Shown one piece after another: positions 32,590 through 43,223 of a DNA stretch of 64,000 nt; positions within the stretch are counted from its first letter, which is position 1; each line of letters begins with the position of its first letter. Position numbers and translations under genes: made by a program. The DNA is from Roridomyces roridus. Lineage: Eukaryota; Basidiomycota; Agaricomycetes; Agaricales; Mycenaceae. The notes under the pieces are model-generated. The model searched no databases, was not told the origin of the DNA, and was given only the letters and a program-made list of their open reading frames with translations. The stretch is from NCBI GenBank assembly GCA_029378245.1, contig JARKIF010000003.1, positions 434,001-498,000 on the forward strand, written 5' to 3'.

Positions 32590-32800
32590 GGATCTTGCCA
32601 AGTTTTCACACGTCGTATCTTGGCTCCGCCAGACTCAGATCGGCGAGGAACCTTCCTGCCACGGAAGGGATTAGAGTGCTACTCTCCCTTTGAACCCTCC
32701 AAGCATACCAAGATTTTTTAATGGCCTAGTTCTCGGTCTGACGGTCGAGCTGAACTGTCTCAAATCGGAATTGGATGTCCTCACTACTCCACTTTGGATT
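32590..32800 (+). pseudogene. Remnant of a BTB gene (arm A counterpart of 41.5-41.9 kb)
   Basis: TCGTATCTTGGCTCCGCCAG and GATCGGCGAGGAA match exon 1 of the BTB gene at 41.55 kb. Then, after loss of the rest of the BTB exons, CCTCCAAGCATA, TTTTAATGGCCTA and GTCTCAAATCGGAATT match the exon 2/intron 2/exon 3 junction at 41.84-41.93 kb. Only the ends of the domain remain and splice sites are mutated. Confidence 0.7.
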
Positions 32801-33079
32801 CTCGGACGTCCGTGGAGCGCCTAGTCCGATTCTAGTACTTATCGATATGGGAACCAGTGCGATCCCAGGCTGTCTCCAAGCTCATTCACCGAATCCTTGT
32901 CTCGACTTCTCCACCCCACCTTCCCCCCCATCTCAATTTTGACGCCGATATGCTCCTACATCCGGTTTCCCAGCCTGCCTCTCTTCAATCGCAGAGGACA
33001 TGACGGGCGATCGCGAGACATTCCAGGTCAGCTGCGTGCGTGAACGGAATCAGAACGGGACACCGTGGCATGCACACGG

Positions 33080-33240
33080 TTCTTGCTGTTATAACCCTCA
33101 CTATTGGGCGTCTTGTGGGTCCTCAGTCCACTTTGAATTCTTGGACGTCCGTTGACCACCGCGGACCCGACTAGGCCAATGATAAGGACTAGGACTCGGC
33201 CCATCCTCAGTCGGTTTGCGTAGCACGCGGTCAAGTAGCG
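33080..33240 (+). pseudogene. Degenerate 3' end of an MFS transporter gene
   Basis: The run CTATTGGGCGTCTTGTG...TTGGACGTCCGTTGACC...TCGGTTTGCGTAGCACGCGG parallels CTATTGGGTGTCCTGCG...TTCGAACGTCCGCTGACC...TCGGTTCGCGAAGCACGCGG at 35500-35650 in the intact MFS gene, in the same order and spacing. It therefore derives from the last exons of such a gene. Nothing upstream of it is recognisable. Confidence 0.65.
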
Positions 33241-33435
33241 AGGTACGTATCCTGGGCTTTCCTGCACCAAAAATGAAATAGGGACGGCTTTTTACGCATA
33301 TCCGCGGAGCTTCTCTTCCTCTTCCCCACTTATACCCGAATGGCGAATGGTGTGGCTCATCGTGCTACGGTAGTGCGCTGCCTTCTTCACTGCCACGTTC
33401 ACACTGTTACCCGCCACCCCTTCTTTCCATCCTCC

Positions 33436-35652
33436 ATGTCCGCTGAAGCGAATATCAGGAGGGACTGCCAGCCAGACTCGACCGTGAACGTGCCACAGGG
33501 TCCACTTGACTCAGAGAAGGATGCTGCCTTCACAGGGCTTTCCCAAGAGCTTGAGAATCTCATCGTGGATTGGGAAGGCCCTGATGATCCACTGAATCCA
33601 AGAAAGTGCGACTCTCCTTCTTTCGTCCGGCCGCTTTGCATCTTGCTGACTTGGACAGCTGGAGTCGTAGGAAGAAATGGGCAGCGACGATCACGGCCTC
33701 TGCATTCACCTTCATCTCCCCAGTCTCCTCCAGTATGATCGCCCCAGCTAGCGATCAAGTCGCCCACGATTTTGGTGTCACAAATGAGGTGGTCGTCGCC
33801 CTGTTCACCAGTATTTTCATTTTGTCGTATGGTGCGTGCTCGACGTATTCTCATTCTTTCGGTACTTGATGAATGCCCTGTTATGTTAGCCATTGGCCCA
33901 CTAGTAAGCAGACCGTTGTTCGGCAACGCAGGCAACTGATCTGATTACCAGTTTCTCGGCCCTCTGTCAGAGATATTCGCAAGTCTTCTTTGTTCAAGTT
34001 CATTTCGGCTATCAACCCATTCTCCGACCAGGGGAGAAATCGTATAATACAAGGCGCCAATCTATGGTACTTGGTATGGAATCTAGCTTGCGGGTTCGCT
34101 CAGAACCCCGGCGAACTCCTTGTGTTTAGATTTCTCGCTGGGATTGGAGGGAGTGCGCCTCTTGCGGTATGTTGACCAACTCTCTCTATTCTTTCAACTG
34201 CTGATTTACTAGACGGGGGGTGGTGTGTTGGGAGACATCTGGAGCGCTGAAGAACGAGGGCAGGCTGTCGCCATATATACTTTGGCACCTCTTCTTGGTC
34301 CTGTCGTTGGTCCCATTTGCGGTGCGTACATCGCACAAAAGTCGAATTGGAGATGGGTGGTAAGGTTTCCATTCCGCTTTGTGAGCAGAGGACGCTCAGC
34401 ACTCGCAGTTTTGGTCGACGACTATCGTTACTGTTGCAGTGCAGATACTCGGTGTCCTTTACCTGCGAGAATGTTCGTTTTTCAACTTGAACCGCCTCTT
34501 CTCCGCCTGACAGCTTCCAGCATACGCGCCGTTTTTGCTGGAGCAAAAAGCAAAAAGAATACGCAAATCCATTGACTCGGAGAAAGGCCCGGTGAGAATC
34601 GTTAAGTCCAAGCTCGCGACCGACGACCGGACGTAGGTCTTGGCTCTCAACTCGAAACCACTGACTCCCGTACGATACAGCTGGAAAAATGTCATCAAAA
34701 TCGCTCTGACGCGCCCTTTCGTGCTCTTCTACTACGAACCCATCGTCCAGCTTCTCGCAATATACATGTCCTACCTCTACGGACTCTTCTACCGTGCGTC
34801 CCAAGACCTGTTCTTCGTCCAAATCCCGTAATTTACTATACCGTAGTCTTCCTCACCTCCATGCCATTAATGTTCCAGGGCACGTACAGCGAGGGCGTGG
34901 GCGTCTCTGGGTTGCACTACCTCGCGTTCGGAGTCGGGTTCTGCGGCGCGTCGCAGATCGGCGCCCGCTTGATGGACTATATCTACAGAGTGCTCAAGCA
35001 AAGGTACGGTGGGGTGGGGCAGCCCGAGTTTCGATTACGTGCGTGCTAATTTTCAACTGAGTTTTTTGGATTGGGTTGACGCGTTGATGCAGCATCCATG
35101 GTTCCTGGATCGATATTCCTGCCCATTGGATTCCTCATAACCGGATGGGCTGTGCAGGCCAAGGTGCACTGGATAGTAGCTGATATCGTTGGTCCATTCA
35201 TGATCATTTATCGACGTGTCGGAGCTGAAATGCAATCAGGGCATCGTACTCGTCGGTGCAGGTATCATCCTGAGCTTCCAGGCAATCCAAATGCAAGTCG
35301 CCTCTTGAACTCTATTTCTTATTTAGTTTGAACTTTTGTCCAGATACATCATCGACGCCTTCACCATATCCGCCGCCAGCGCCCTCGCAGCGGCCTATTG
35401 CCTCCGCGCCCTGTGCGGGTTTGGATTCCCGCTTTTTGCAGAGAGTATGTACAAGAAGCTTGGGTACGGGAAAGGCGATACGGTCCTTGCTGTTATAGCC
35501 ATTGCTATTGGGTGTCCTGCGTGAGTTGAACCTATCCTACATTTGTAGAGCCTTCGAACGTCCGCTGACCTTCGGCTAGCCCGATTCTTCTATGGCGGTA
35601 TGGGAAGCAGATAAGGATGAAGAGTCGGTTCGCGAAGCACGCGGTCAACTAG
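33436..35652 (+). CDS. MFS drug/polyamine:H+ antiporter, DHA1 type (514 aa)
   Basis: Fourteen exons: 33436-33605, 33659-33831, 33890-33903, 33952-33978, 34032-34166, 34213-34359, 34409-34472, 34521-34632, 34681-34793, 34847-35038, 35093-35187, 35240-35292, 35344-35520, 35580-35652; every junction keeps frame. The acidic, cytosolic N-terminus ends VDWEGPDDPLNPR, typical of fungal DHA1 antiporters. Then SPVSSSMIAPAS (first helix), GPLSEIFGRNRII (motif A) and APLLGPVVGPICGAYI (antiporter motif C). A charged central loop (LLEQKAKRIRK) comes before the second half, with IDAFTISAASALAA and FGFPLFAESMYKKLG. Plasma-membrane export of toxins or polyamines is the family role. Two introns, 33979-34031 and 35293-35343, have GCAAGT donors. 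Exons 3 and 4 are only 14 and 27 nt. It appears intact. Confidence 0.9.
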
Positions 35653-36992
35653 GATGGTAGTCGAGTCTTGAGCCAATTATGTGGTCTCGACTCAATGATC
35701 TCTGGAGTCCGTAGTCGATTGGTACAACTCCGATCATTTCGCATTTCCATAACGGGCTTATCAACGCCGCTATCTCCTCTCCCCTGCTCTTCCCTCATCG
35801 CGCCCCGACTCTCTGTGCGTCCCACCACCCGCTTGTGACCGTGTCTAGGTCCGCTTCAAGATGGTTCAAGTAGTCTTCGTTTCGACCCGTGCGCGCCAAA
35901 TCGTTGAATGTGTGACGCGCCAAGGCTGGCACTCCGAGTCGGGAGCAGCTGTGACGGCGGCGTGCTCCCTGGGATGGAATCGAGGTGGTGGCTACAGGTA
36001 GAGGAGCGGAGAGGAATTGGAGGAGCGATGGAAATGTGGATCGGGGGTGGGGAGTCTGGTCAAAAGGTAGAGTCAGTATTTTGCTTTCTTCCTTTCCTCC
36101 TCCATCTCTCACTGCACCATCCAACTCTCTACCACTGCATCACCATCTGGCTTTTGACCTCGACGCCGAACTGGGTGGCATCCGGATTCCTTCCTGCGAG
36201 TCCCACATGTACACCTTCATCTCACGGCTCACGGGCCCTAACTCATCTTCATCCACCCACTGCACACGAGGAAAACGGGAGCGTGCCAGGCTTATCGACT
36301 CTCTCGTTCACTTCTTTGCCGACTACGCGCGTCTGCAAGCTTTAATTCAAACCCCACCACAATTCGCTCAGGCTGCGACGACTACGGGCCGTTCCCAAAG
36401 CTCACCTCGCCATCAATCGTGGAGAGGACGACGAGCCCTCTGTCTCTGCGTCGTGTGTAGGACGGCAGTATTTTGGGGCCTCTATGCGGGCAGGCGGGCT
36501 CAGTGAAGGCGCTCCGAGTCGTGTGTAGCCGCTCCGAGCGCCGGCCCATCCCGTGGGTTCCTCCAGTAGATTGAATCTTTTTTTTCTGTACTCTAATATT
36601 ACTCCATAAACTATGTAAACATCACCCAGGTGCCTCCAGAGGCTTCCTATGTCCTGTTCTCGAGCACAGACGCGCCCGCTCGCGCGACAAAGATTATTTT
36701 ATCTAGCCGAAATGAAAGCGAGATTTGATCGGAATGGTAACAATGCACTCAACACTGTGATCTCTGTGCGGTTGGAAGAAAATAGACTTTTCAGTAGACT
36801 TACCATCGACGATTTTCACTTGCCGACAGTTCGAATCAATCTCCGCGGACCTGCCCGCGATTCAACCATGATTTGAGCCCATAAGACTTTTCTTCTTGCT
36901 CAACTTGACCACAATATGCCTTGCAAATCTGTCAGCTCGAAGCAGTCGACATTATGAGTTGCCTTTTCAAATCAAATTTCCATGTGAGCGCA
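35653..36992. other. Intergenic region, no supportable gene
   Basis: A 173-codon plus-strand frame at 35985-36506 contains a protein-like stretch (FDLDAELGGIRIPSCESHMY, then RLIDSLVHFFADYARLQ) and might be part of a decayed exon, but I cannot place a start, splice sites or family. The remainder up to 36.99 kb shows nothing clear. Confidence 0.35.
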
Positions 36993-37090
36993 GGGAATCG
37001 CTTTGCTTGGTCCAGGAATGATCTTCGACTTCCAGCCAGTCCAGATGTATGCGCTGTTCAATGAGAGTGGAACGAGGTACATCATCTATA
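36993..37090 (+). pseudogene. Orphan exon fragment of an MFS transporter
   Basis: After a CAG acceptor the DNA reads GIALLGPGMIFDFQPVQMY, the counterpart of GIVLVGAGIILSFQAIQ in exon 12 of the intact MFS gene at 35240. Shortly after comes RYIIYT, the counterpart of the exon 13 start (YIIDAF). The flanking exons are absent. It sits at the left edge of duplicated arm B, so transporter copies were probably involved in the rearrangement. Confidence 0.7.
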
Positions 37091-37516
37091 CGCTGCGAGC
37101 ACACTCTCCACCTTGCAGAAATACAAAATTACGCCAAAGTTCAAAGTTGAACCAAGATTGAACCGTGGGAATCCGATTGATCCGACCATCCTGTGTAACG
37201 GTACGTGGTTCTTTTCGGCGCCTGGCCATCGCGCGTGCTTCCTCCTGTTCATGACCGGTCCGCGTTCGCCGAGCAGTCCTCGTGTATGTTTGTTCATCAA
37301 GGCCGTTCACAGGTCTTTGGCGACTGTCATGTGCATCTGACTTTGTGCGGACTCCGATTTGTTACCGTCAGGTGGGGAAATGATTACAATTCAGAAAGTG
37401 AACATCGGGAGAATACAGTGTGTACAGCAATCCAAGGTGAGTAAAACACAACTGCGATAGCGACGAAAGTATTCGGGATGTGAGAAATGAAGAACTTGTC
37501 ACAAAAGACCCAGACT

Positions 37517-38242
37517 CTAGACTGAATTGCCGGCTGATGCGTAGCATTGCTGCCCGGCATGGTGCGGATGCGGATATGTGATGGCCCTCGTGTCTAGGAG
37601 GCCGCATAAATTGGACATTAATATTCTAGCAGCAGGATACGCAGACTTACCGGAGACCCGAAAACCAGAAAGCATGGCCTCCGTGTCGGTAATATCTTCT
37701 GTGAATCGACGCTGGCGTTCAACTTCCAAGATCAACTATGCGTTCAAATTAATATCCTCGAATATGACCCGTGGCGGAATAGCGAACCTCCACGACGGCC
37801 TGAATCTTTTTGATGTCCGTCGCACAAACTTCGATATCTTTGGAGAGGATGCGAAATTTCTTCCAGGTCAAGACCGCCGTCAACCCTAGCAACGAGCATT
37901 TGACCCGCGACAAGGTTCGTTTGGCTCTTCCGGACGAGGTGAATACCAAGGTCAAATTCATATGGGAGTAAGAACTCACTCCAAGAGCCGCAGTCCCTGC
38001 TCGCCGAGGCAGAAAAAATCCTTGGATGAACAGTAGGAATTGGCATGACGAAGGGTTGCCTCGGTTTTATCGACCTGGCGCTCGACCCAGCTCAGCCGAA
38101 CCGACGGGCGTTGCAAGTGAACGGCGTGTCCGAGGGTAAGGAGGACGAAAAGGGCGAGTAGGATATAGCGGAGAGTGTTGTTGGGAATCAGGGACAGGGA
38201 CCCGAAGAGGAGGGAACTCTGCAGAGAAGTCAAGTCGTGCAT
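37517..38242 (-). CDS. 187-aa uncharacterised protein with one N-terminal membrane segment (arm B copy)
   Basis: Exons 37980-38242, 37788-37926, 37651-37735, 37517-37593; frame and intron positions match the arm A copy. The protein starts MHDLTSLQSSLLFGS, has the membrane helix YILLALFVLLTLGHAV, then TWKKFRILSKDIE, CATDIKKIQAVVE and LEVERQRRFTEDI. Compared with arm A, one Thr is missing (KTEAT for KTTEAT) and the tail has one extra residue, so both copies come to 187 aa. Both being open while the adjacent lyase genes are dead suggests selection on this gene. Function unknown. Confidence 0.8.
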
Positions 38243-38454
38243 CTTCTGGTGGCGAAAAAGACAAAGCGGCGGCTCGCTTTTATATCCCAGATCCAAGGAT
38301 ACGACATTTCCATTCCAAGAACAAAATATCGAGATGGTGATTGAGCTACAGCTTTTGTTCCAGCTTCTCATATCTGTCCGAATCCTGATTGATTCCGCCT
38401 ATGTTCCCAGTCGTGATCACGCCGATGTTCAGCCAATAGTAACCGGTTGAAGCA

Positions 38455-39410
38455 TGACTGGTGACATCCATCCACGAAAAGTGTCGTGATCGCGCCGCCG
38501 CCAATTGAAATACTATAGATAAGTAGTGAGACCGTTATGAACAGGACTCCACAACTGGTGACATACATCGCCGAGTGGGGGAGGGAAAATGCCGTGATCG
38601 CGCCGCCGCCAATAGTAGAACCATTAGAAGTAGTGGTGGGTGGGTCCGGTTCAAATAATCGGTTCGAACCTGAACTGAACCGAACCGGACGCGCGTTCGG
38701 CGTTCACGTTCGCCATTTTGCTGAACCTGAACGTAAAGTTCGGTTCAGCGTTCGGGTGGGAGCATATGCGTTCGAACGCGAACGCGAAATTGAACCCGAA
38801 CCCCGATTTTTTGGGATTTCAACCTCCCTGGTGGATGATTTAGCACTTTCAAAAGTGAACTAGTACTAGGAGAGTTGGAATTTTGACCCACAGCTGTAGT
38901 TCCGCTGTTGTTCCGTGCAAACATCGCAACTCCCGGCCGCTCGATCACTCCTGATGGCACATCAACCACCCGAAACCAGTACTGCCGGGGCCGTACCGTC
39001 CCAAAGGTCAACTCGATATATAACTGGAAATGGTGCGTACTTTCCTGCGTACTTTTTTCCAACTTTTTGTGCATAATCTCACATAAATTATCACATGTCG
39101 ATGCTCCAGGTTCGAACGCGTTCGAACGCCGAACTGAACGTGAACGCGCATTCAGGTTCGGCGTTCGAGATTTTCCTGAACCGAACGCTAGGTTCAGGTT
39201 CGGCGTTCGACGAAAAGTGTCACGAACGCGAACCGAACCGAACCGACCCATCACTAATTAGAAGCAGGGTTGCTGACATCCATCCACGAAAAGTGTCGTG
39301 ATCGCGCCGCCGCCAATAGTAACTGTTAGAAGCAGGACCATTAGTGACACCCATCCACGAAAAGCGTCGTGTACTTCCGTTAGAAGCAGGACTGGTGACT
39401 TCCATCCCGC
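38455..39410. repeat. Minisatellite of about 45-bp units (CATCCACGAAAAGTGTCG...CGCCGCCGCCAAT)
   Basis: Units with CATCCATCCACGAAAAGTGT, CGTGATCGCGCCGCCGCC and AATAGTA / AATTGAA occur at about 38462-38510, 38590-38617 (partial), 39276-39322 and 39350-39385 (partial), with GTTAGAAGCAGGAC spacers. The hAT-like element at 38631 was inserted into this array, at one of its TTAGAAG words. Confidence 0.7.
38631..39256. mobile_element. 626-bp non-autonomous hAT-like transposon with 8-bp target duplication
   Basis: The left end is TAGTGGTGGGTGGGTCCGGT and the right end, inverted, TAGTGATGGGTCGGTTCGGT, an imperfect terminal inverted repeat. It is flanked by ATTAGAAG at 38623-38630 and 39257-39264, a perfect 8-bp target duplication. 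The subterminal regions are packed with GGTTCG, GTTCGAACG and CGAACGCGAAC words in both orientations. No transposase is encoded. It differs in sequence from the hAT-like element at 23.8 kb but has the same architecture (TAGNG termini, 8-bp duplication, palindrome-rich ends). Confidence 0.9.
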
Positions 39411-39599
39411 AGAGTCATGCCATTCTAACTTGCATATGCACCGCATCTTTCAACTTAAACGGGCAAAAAGGGTGTGAGCGCGCAACAAGGAAGGCTGAAG
39501 GATCCAAAATAACCAACACAATCGTAATCTGAGCGGAGATCTATCTCGATTCACGAAGCATCACTGCTAACCAGAAGCATCACTCCTGACCAGGGGACA

Positions 39600-39870
39600 G
39601 ACGCGTCTGTGGGCGTCAAAGGGGACTTGGCCTTGAACACGAGAAAATGGCTGTGGAAAATGGCTGTGCGTCCATTTGTAAATCTGCCGAGGAACGAACA
39701 CACATGGCAGCGGAGCGGAAACCCGCTATATTTGCCTACGTGAGCAGACGACAGACTGGGCGTCAAAATAGACTGCGCCTTGGACACGAGAAAATGGCTG
39801 GGCGTCCAATTGTAAATCTCCCGAGGAACACACATGGTATCAGAAACACACTATATTTGCCTACGTGACT
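39600..39870 (+). repeat. Imperfect tandem duplication, unit about 140 bp
   Basis: The sequence ACACGAGAAAATGGCTG, GCGTCCATTTGTAAATCT, CCGAGGAACGAACACACATG and ACTATATTTGCCTACGTGA runs from about 39615 to 39745 and again, slightly diverged, from about 39750 to 39870. It lies in the extra DNA of arm B and contains no gene. Confidence 0.75.
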
Positions 39871-39949
39871 GACCGAGCCCGCCTCTGTCAATGACTGAGT
39901 CACGCGAATGGCTTGCGTTTGCGTTACTTGAGAGTAGAGATCGTCTTCA

Positions 39950-41046
39950 TTATATCCGCATAACTTACTCTATAACAGCACCAGATAAATCAGCAAACCA
40001 CGCGCGCTGGTCCTTCGGCGAGGCCCAGTCGACTTGGTGGCCTACTAAAATCAGCTTGAAGTCAGGAATGAAAAGATTCGGATACTCACCGCCAAAGAAA
40101 GTCTGGAAATGCGCGCCTTTCATTCACGACTTGTCCGAGTCGCACAGCGTGAGGCCCGAGACGCTGATGACCGAATGCCCGTCTACCCAGAACTCCTGCA
40201 GATAAAACTCAAGTCAAGGGAACGCCAACAAGAAGAGGGCAGGAGACACACCATTTTCGTAGCCAACATCGTTCAGCTTGACTCGAAAAGCCAGAGCAAT
40301 CCACCTTCCGACCGAAAGGTCGAAATTAAAGGCATCCCGGCCGACGGAAAAGCCGTACTGGGCGTTGCCCGTCGAATACGGCGGGACTGCTGACAGTTGC
40401 TGTTGATTTTGGTCTGCTGAAGGGAGGTGCGTGTATAGCTCTCCCTGACCTTTCGGCCTGTATGAATCAGAATCAGTCAACGGAAAGGGAAGGACGAGAG
40501 CAAAATGAACGCATCGACACCTCCACATGGGCCGCACGTTAAAGCACTTGGAGCGGGCTTCTTGACGCCCGCCCGTACATGCATACGAGGAGTCTCCCTC
40601 GCCCTGAAGAGATGGTTAAAGCGGGGATGGAGCAGGGTGGTATGTATAACGCACATATGCCGGGAAGCTTCCCGCCCTTGACCCACTCCCAACCCTCCTG
40701 CAGCATACGGTAGCTCAGTACCGCATGCGTCGACCCCGTAGCTAGCTTCTCAGAGAAAGCCACTGGGCCTGCGACGTATAATCCAAAACCGCCTGGGATT
40801 GCAGCGGCGGGGTTGATGCTGCCGTTCGGGCCCTAGAACAACGACGAGCGCGTGGCTCGTTCCCGGTGTAGCGTAGTGTACGCTGACATCCGTGTTCCGG
40901 AGGGCTATGGAGTCAATGCCGGGTACGTGTAGTATGGGGCATGCCGCGGAATCGATGCTACGTGGTCCCAAGTTGAAGCAGCAGGTGGTGAATGCGGTGG
41001 AAAATGAGGAGACAGGGAAGAGATGATGGGAGAGGCTGAGGGACAT
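39950..41046 (-). pseudogene. Polysaccharide lyase family 14 gene with internal deletion (arm B copy)
   Basis: Counterpart of the 30.6-31.8 kb relic. Here the central part is intact: PPYSTGNAQYGFSVGRDAFN continues correctly into GRWIALAFRVKLNDVGYENG, where arm A is frameshifted. An ATG is present at 41046 (MSLSLSHHLFPV), but about 105 bp coding the WEAFYPNG region are missing between TSHALVV and FGLYVAGPMAFSEKLATG, and the frame changes at the join. One codon is also lost in SYRMLQEGWEWVKGG. The C-terminal exon is present. So each arm carries a dead lyase, with different damage. Confidence 0.82.
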
Positions 41047-41463
41047 GTCCAAATTTGGTCAAAACAAAGGTTCTCTTCCTCCTCGACCACCACTAGACAC
41101 GTTTTCGTCCCTGAATACACGCCGCGCTGGCTTGCCGAAACTTTTTCTGTGTGGAAATACGAGACGATGCCACTATGCAATGTCGTCGGATGTCGATCAA
41201 CCCAGTAGCTTGCTGCTCGCGAAGCTCCTCAAGCTCTGGCATTTCCCCGAAACTTACCGAAAAAGTCACCCCCAATCGGATGGAACGCTCGATTCGCGCC
41301 GTATCGTCGTTCCGCCGCGCCTCGCTGTTGGCGTTCGTGGATGCACGTGCTCGATGCATGGTATTGGTCCGGTGAACACACCTTGGACCCACCGTCCTAT
41401 AAAGCCGTGCATGCATGACGGGCAGGGGCACGCTGCCATCCTCCTCGTTCCTCTATCACCACC

Positions 41464-42682
41464 ATGATCTCCCCTCGAGATGCCCCCACCAAGTGGGTCG
41501 TGCTCAATATCCCGGCTATCCAGCGCGCATCGGATCTCCTGAGGCGACGGCTGTCGTATCTTGGCTCAGCCAGACTCCGATCGGCGAGGAAGCTTCGCGG
41601 CGCCGATGGTGGTCCACAAGATATTTACTGGTTTGAGGTGGAGGACGTTATGTTCAAGGTACGCACAGTCCACCGCCGTTGACCATCTAATATTAAATCC
41701 ACGTTGAGGTCCACGCCTCGCTATTACGGCTGGAAATCGGAGCGCCGTTAGCCGACTCTGTCTCGAGGCGTAATGCTCTCAACGCCAGAGTGCTGCTCTC
41801 CGAGACCGCCGACAATTTCAGCCACTTCCTCTGGGACCTCCAAGCATAGTACGATTTTTGAATGGCCTAATTCTCAGTTCTGACGGTAGAATTAGCCCTT
41901 ATGAGTTGTCCCAAATCGGAATTAGAATCACCGATGTATCCGTTGTCATCGACCGTGCTCTCCGTGTAGCAGAGACGGCCGTTAAACACAACATCCCTAT
42001 CCTCCAACTGCGCATAATCCACTCCCTCCGTCAATTCGTCCTCTCCTCGCGGTTCAGATCCGCCTCATCGCAGCAACACTGCCGTCTGCTGCACATCGCA
42101 ACCCACACCACCTGCGGCGGCGACCTCCTCCGCGTCCTCTCTCGCAGGTTAACTTCCGTAATCCTACGACGCAGGGAAAGTCCACCAGATCCCACGCTCA
42201 TATCCCTCGTCTCTTCTTCCCGAGACGACCCTCACCTGCGCAGAATCCACGGCGCAATATGCTATCGACAACTAATCGACATGGAAAAACACCCTCTCGG
42301 CACCATGGACGTAGCCTCCCGAACCCTTTTCCTCCGGGCACACTCCTCGCTATTCGCACTCACTTCGCGGATCTGTACATCCGCACCTCCACTTCCCACC
42401 AGCATCTCTGACGACTGCGGGGAATCTCATTCAGAATGCGAACGCGCATGGTCGGATATCTGGCTCCGCGCCGCAGCCGTAGCAGCCACTCCCTCCTCGA
42501 TGCCGATGCAGGCCATCGGATCGGCGGACGTCCTGGGCAAGTTGCAGGCGATGAGGGGTCCTCTTGAGCGACTGGTCGCCGAGGACCCGATCATGTCCAT
42601 TGAGTGTGCGTTGGCGGCGCTGGAATGTGTCGTAGAGCTGCGGGAGGTGATCGTCGAGGGTTTGATGAACCATTTTGTATGA
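41464..42682 (+). CDS. BTB/POZ-domain protein (373 aa), first of three
   Basis: Exons 41464-41658, 41709-41848, 41896-42682. The N-terminal BTB domain contains YWFEVEDVMFK then VHASLLRLEIGAPLADSVS and FSHFLWDLQAY, the fungal BTB layout DGxxxFxVExxxFKVH...F..FLW.LY. The C-terminal part (RALRVAETAVKHNIPILQLR, then CRLLHIA) is the helical region that in this Agaricomycete family follows the domain. Intron 2 was set at 47 bp (acceptor AATTAG) because a nearer acceptor would leave a 29-bp intron. BTB proteins mediate dimerisation and, in some cases, Cullin-3 binding; the specific role here is unknown. The gene is at the right edge of duplicated arm B. Confidence 0.78.
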
Positions 42683-43223
42683 TTGTCTGCATAGTGAACG
42701 AGCAGATACATGTATGTAGCTAGTGTTGGTCTGGTTATCAACCGTACTATGGAATGGCCGTCTTGAAACAAAAATTAATTAGTGCGAAAGGTTGGTTCAA
42801 AGTCGACCTACGAGATGCTCTCGGGGGCATCCAACTTCCAAGGAAAACCATGCCAAGCCTTGCCTGACGAGCACTCGGAAGGGTTCCGGGTCGAACTCTT
42901 CCTCCTCGTTCTCTAAAATTGCTGGGCAACCGACGCAGGACCGCTTCGAATCAACTTCGAATGGCCATGGATAGATGAGCACTCCTGACATTTGACGCGC
43001 GACCTACCCGCTCTGCAGATCTAAGAGTTGTACCACAAACAGCTGAAAAATCGGCCCTCTCATCCACACAATCAAGCACTTGGCAAGTTCGCTACTATGA
43101 AACTGTATCGTACATTTTAGTTTTGATACTAACCCGTAGCAAATCCAGTCCGTTGCAATTGTTTACAGTCAGTCCGAAAAAAACTATACGATCCGGTGCA
43201 AAGACTCCGTATGCGCAGGGGTT
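42683..43223. other. Intergenic spacer
   Basis: No gene seen. Convergent 3' ends of the BTB gene (+) and the membrane-protein gene (-) share this 540-bp interval; an AATAAA-like CAAAAATTAATTAG lies near 42770. A short open frame on both strands at 42790-42990 has no motif. Confidence 0.5.

Larger units (their letters stand above)
28690..32800. repeat. Segmental duplication, arm A
   Basis: Ordered, same-strand similarity to 37190-41940: downstream region, the 187-aa membrane-protein gene, the polysaccharide-lyase-14 gene, then a BTB-gene remnant, all in the same order and orientation. Coding stretches are roughly nine-tenths alike by eye; spacers are less so. Arm A lacks the hAT element, minisatellite and tandem duplication found in arm B, and has lost most of the BTB gene. 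Confidence 0.85.
31841..33435. other. Intergenic region with BTB and MFS gene remnants
   Basis: No intact gene. It contains the right part of arm A, a BTB-gene remnant (32590-32800) and a degenerate copy of a transporter 3' end (about 33080-33240), both listed separately. A run of nine cytosines lies near 32282. The last 100 bp before 33436 would be the promoter of the MFS gene; an upstream in-frame ATG at 33340 is also possible for that gene. Confidence 0.45.
37190..41940. repeat. Segmental duplication, arm B
   Basis: Second copy of the 28.7-32.8 kb arm in the same order and orientation, enlarged by about 1.5 kb of insertions between the membrane-protein gene and the lyase relic (hAT-like element, minisatellite, 150-bp tandem duplication). 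The BTB gene is intact here and only a remnant in arm A. Confidence 0.85.

Noticed and set aside
41849..41877. A 29-bp intron in the first BTB gene
   Set aside because: A second acceptor (AATTAG) 18 bp further gives a normal 47-bp intron in the same frame; the same applies to a 29-bp candidate at about 43696-43724.
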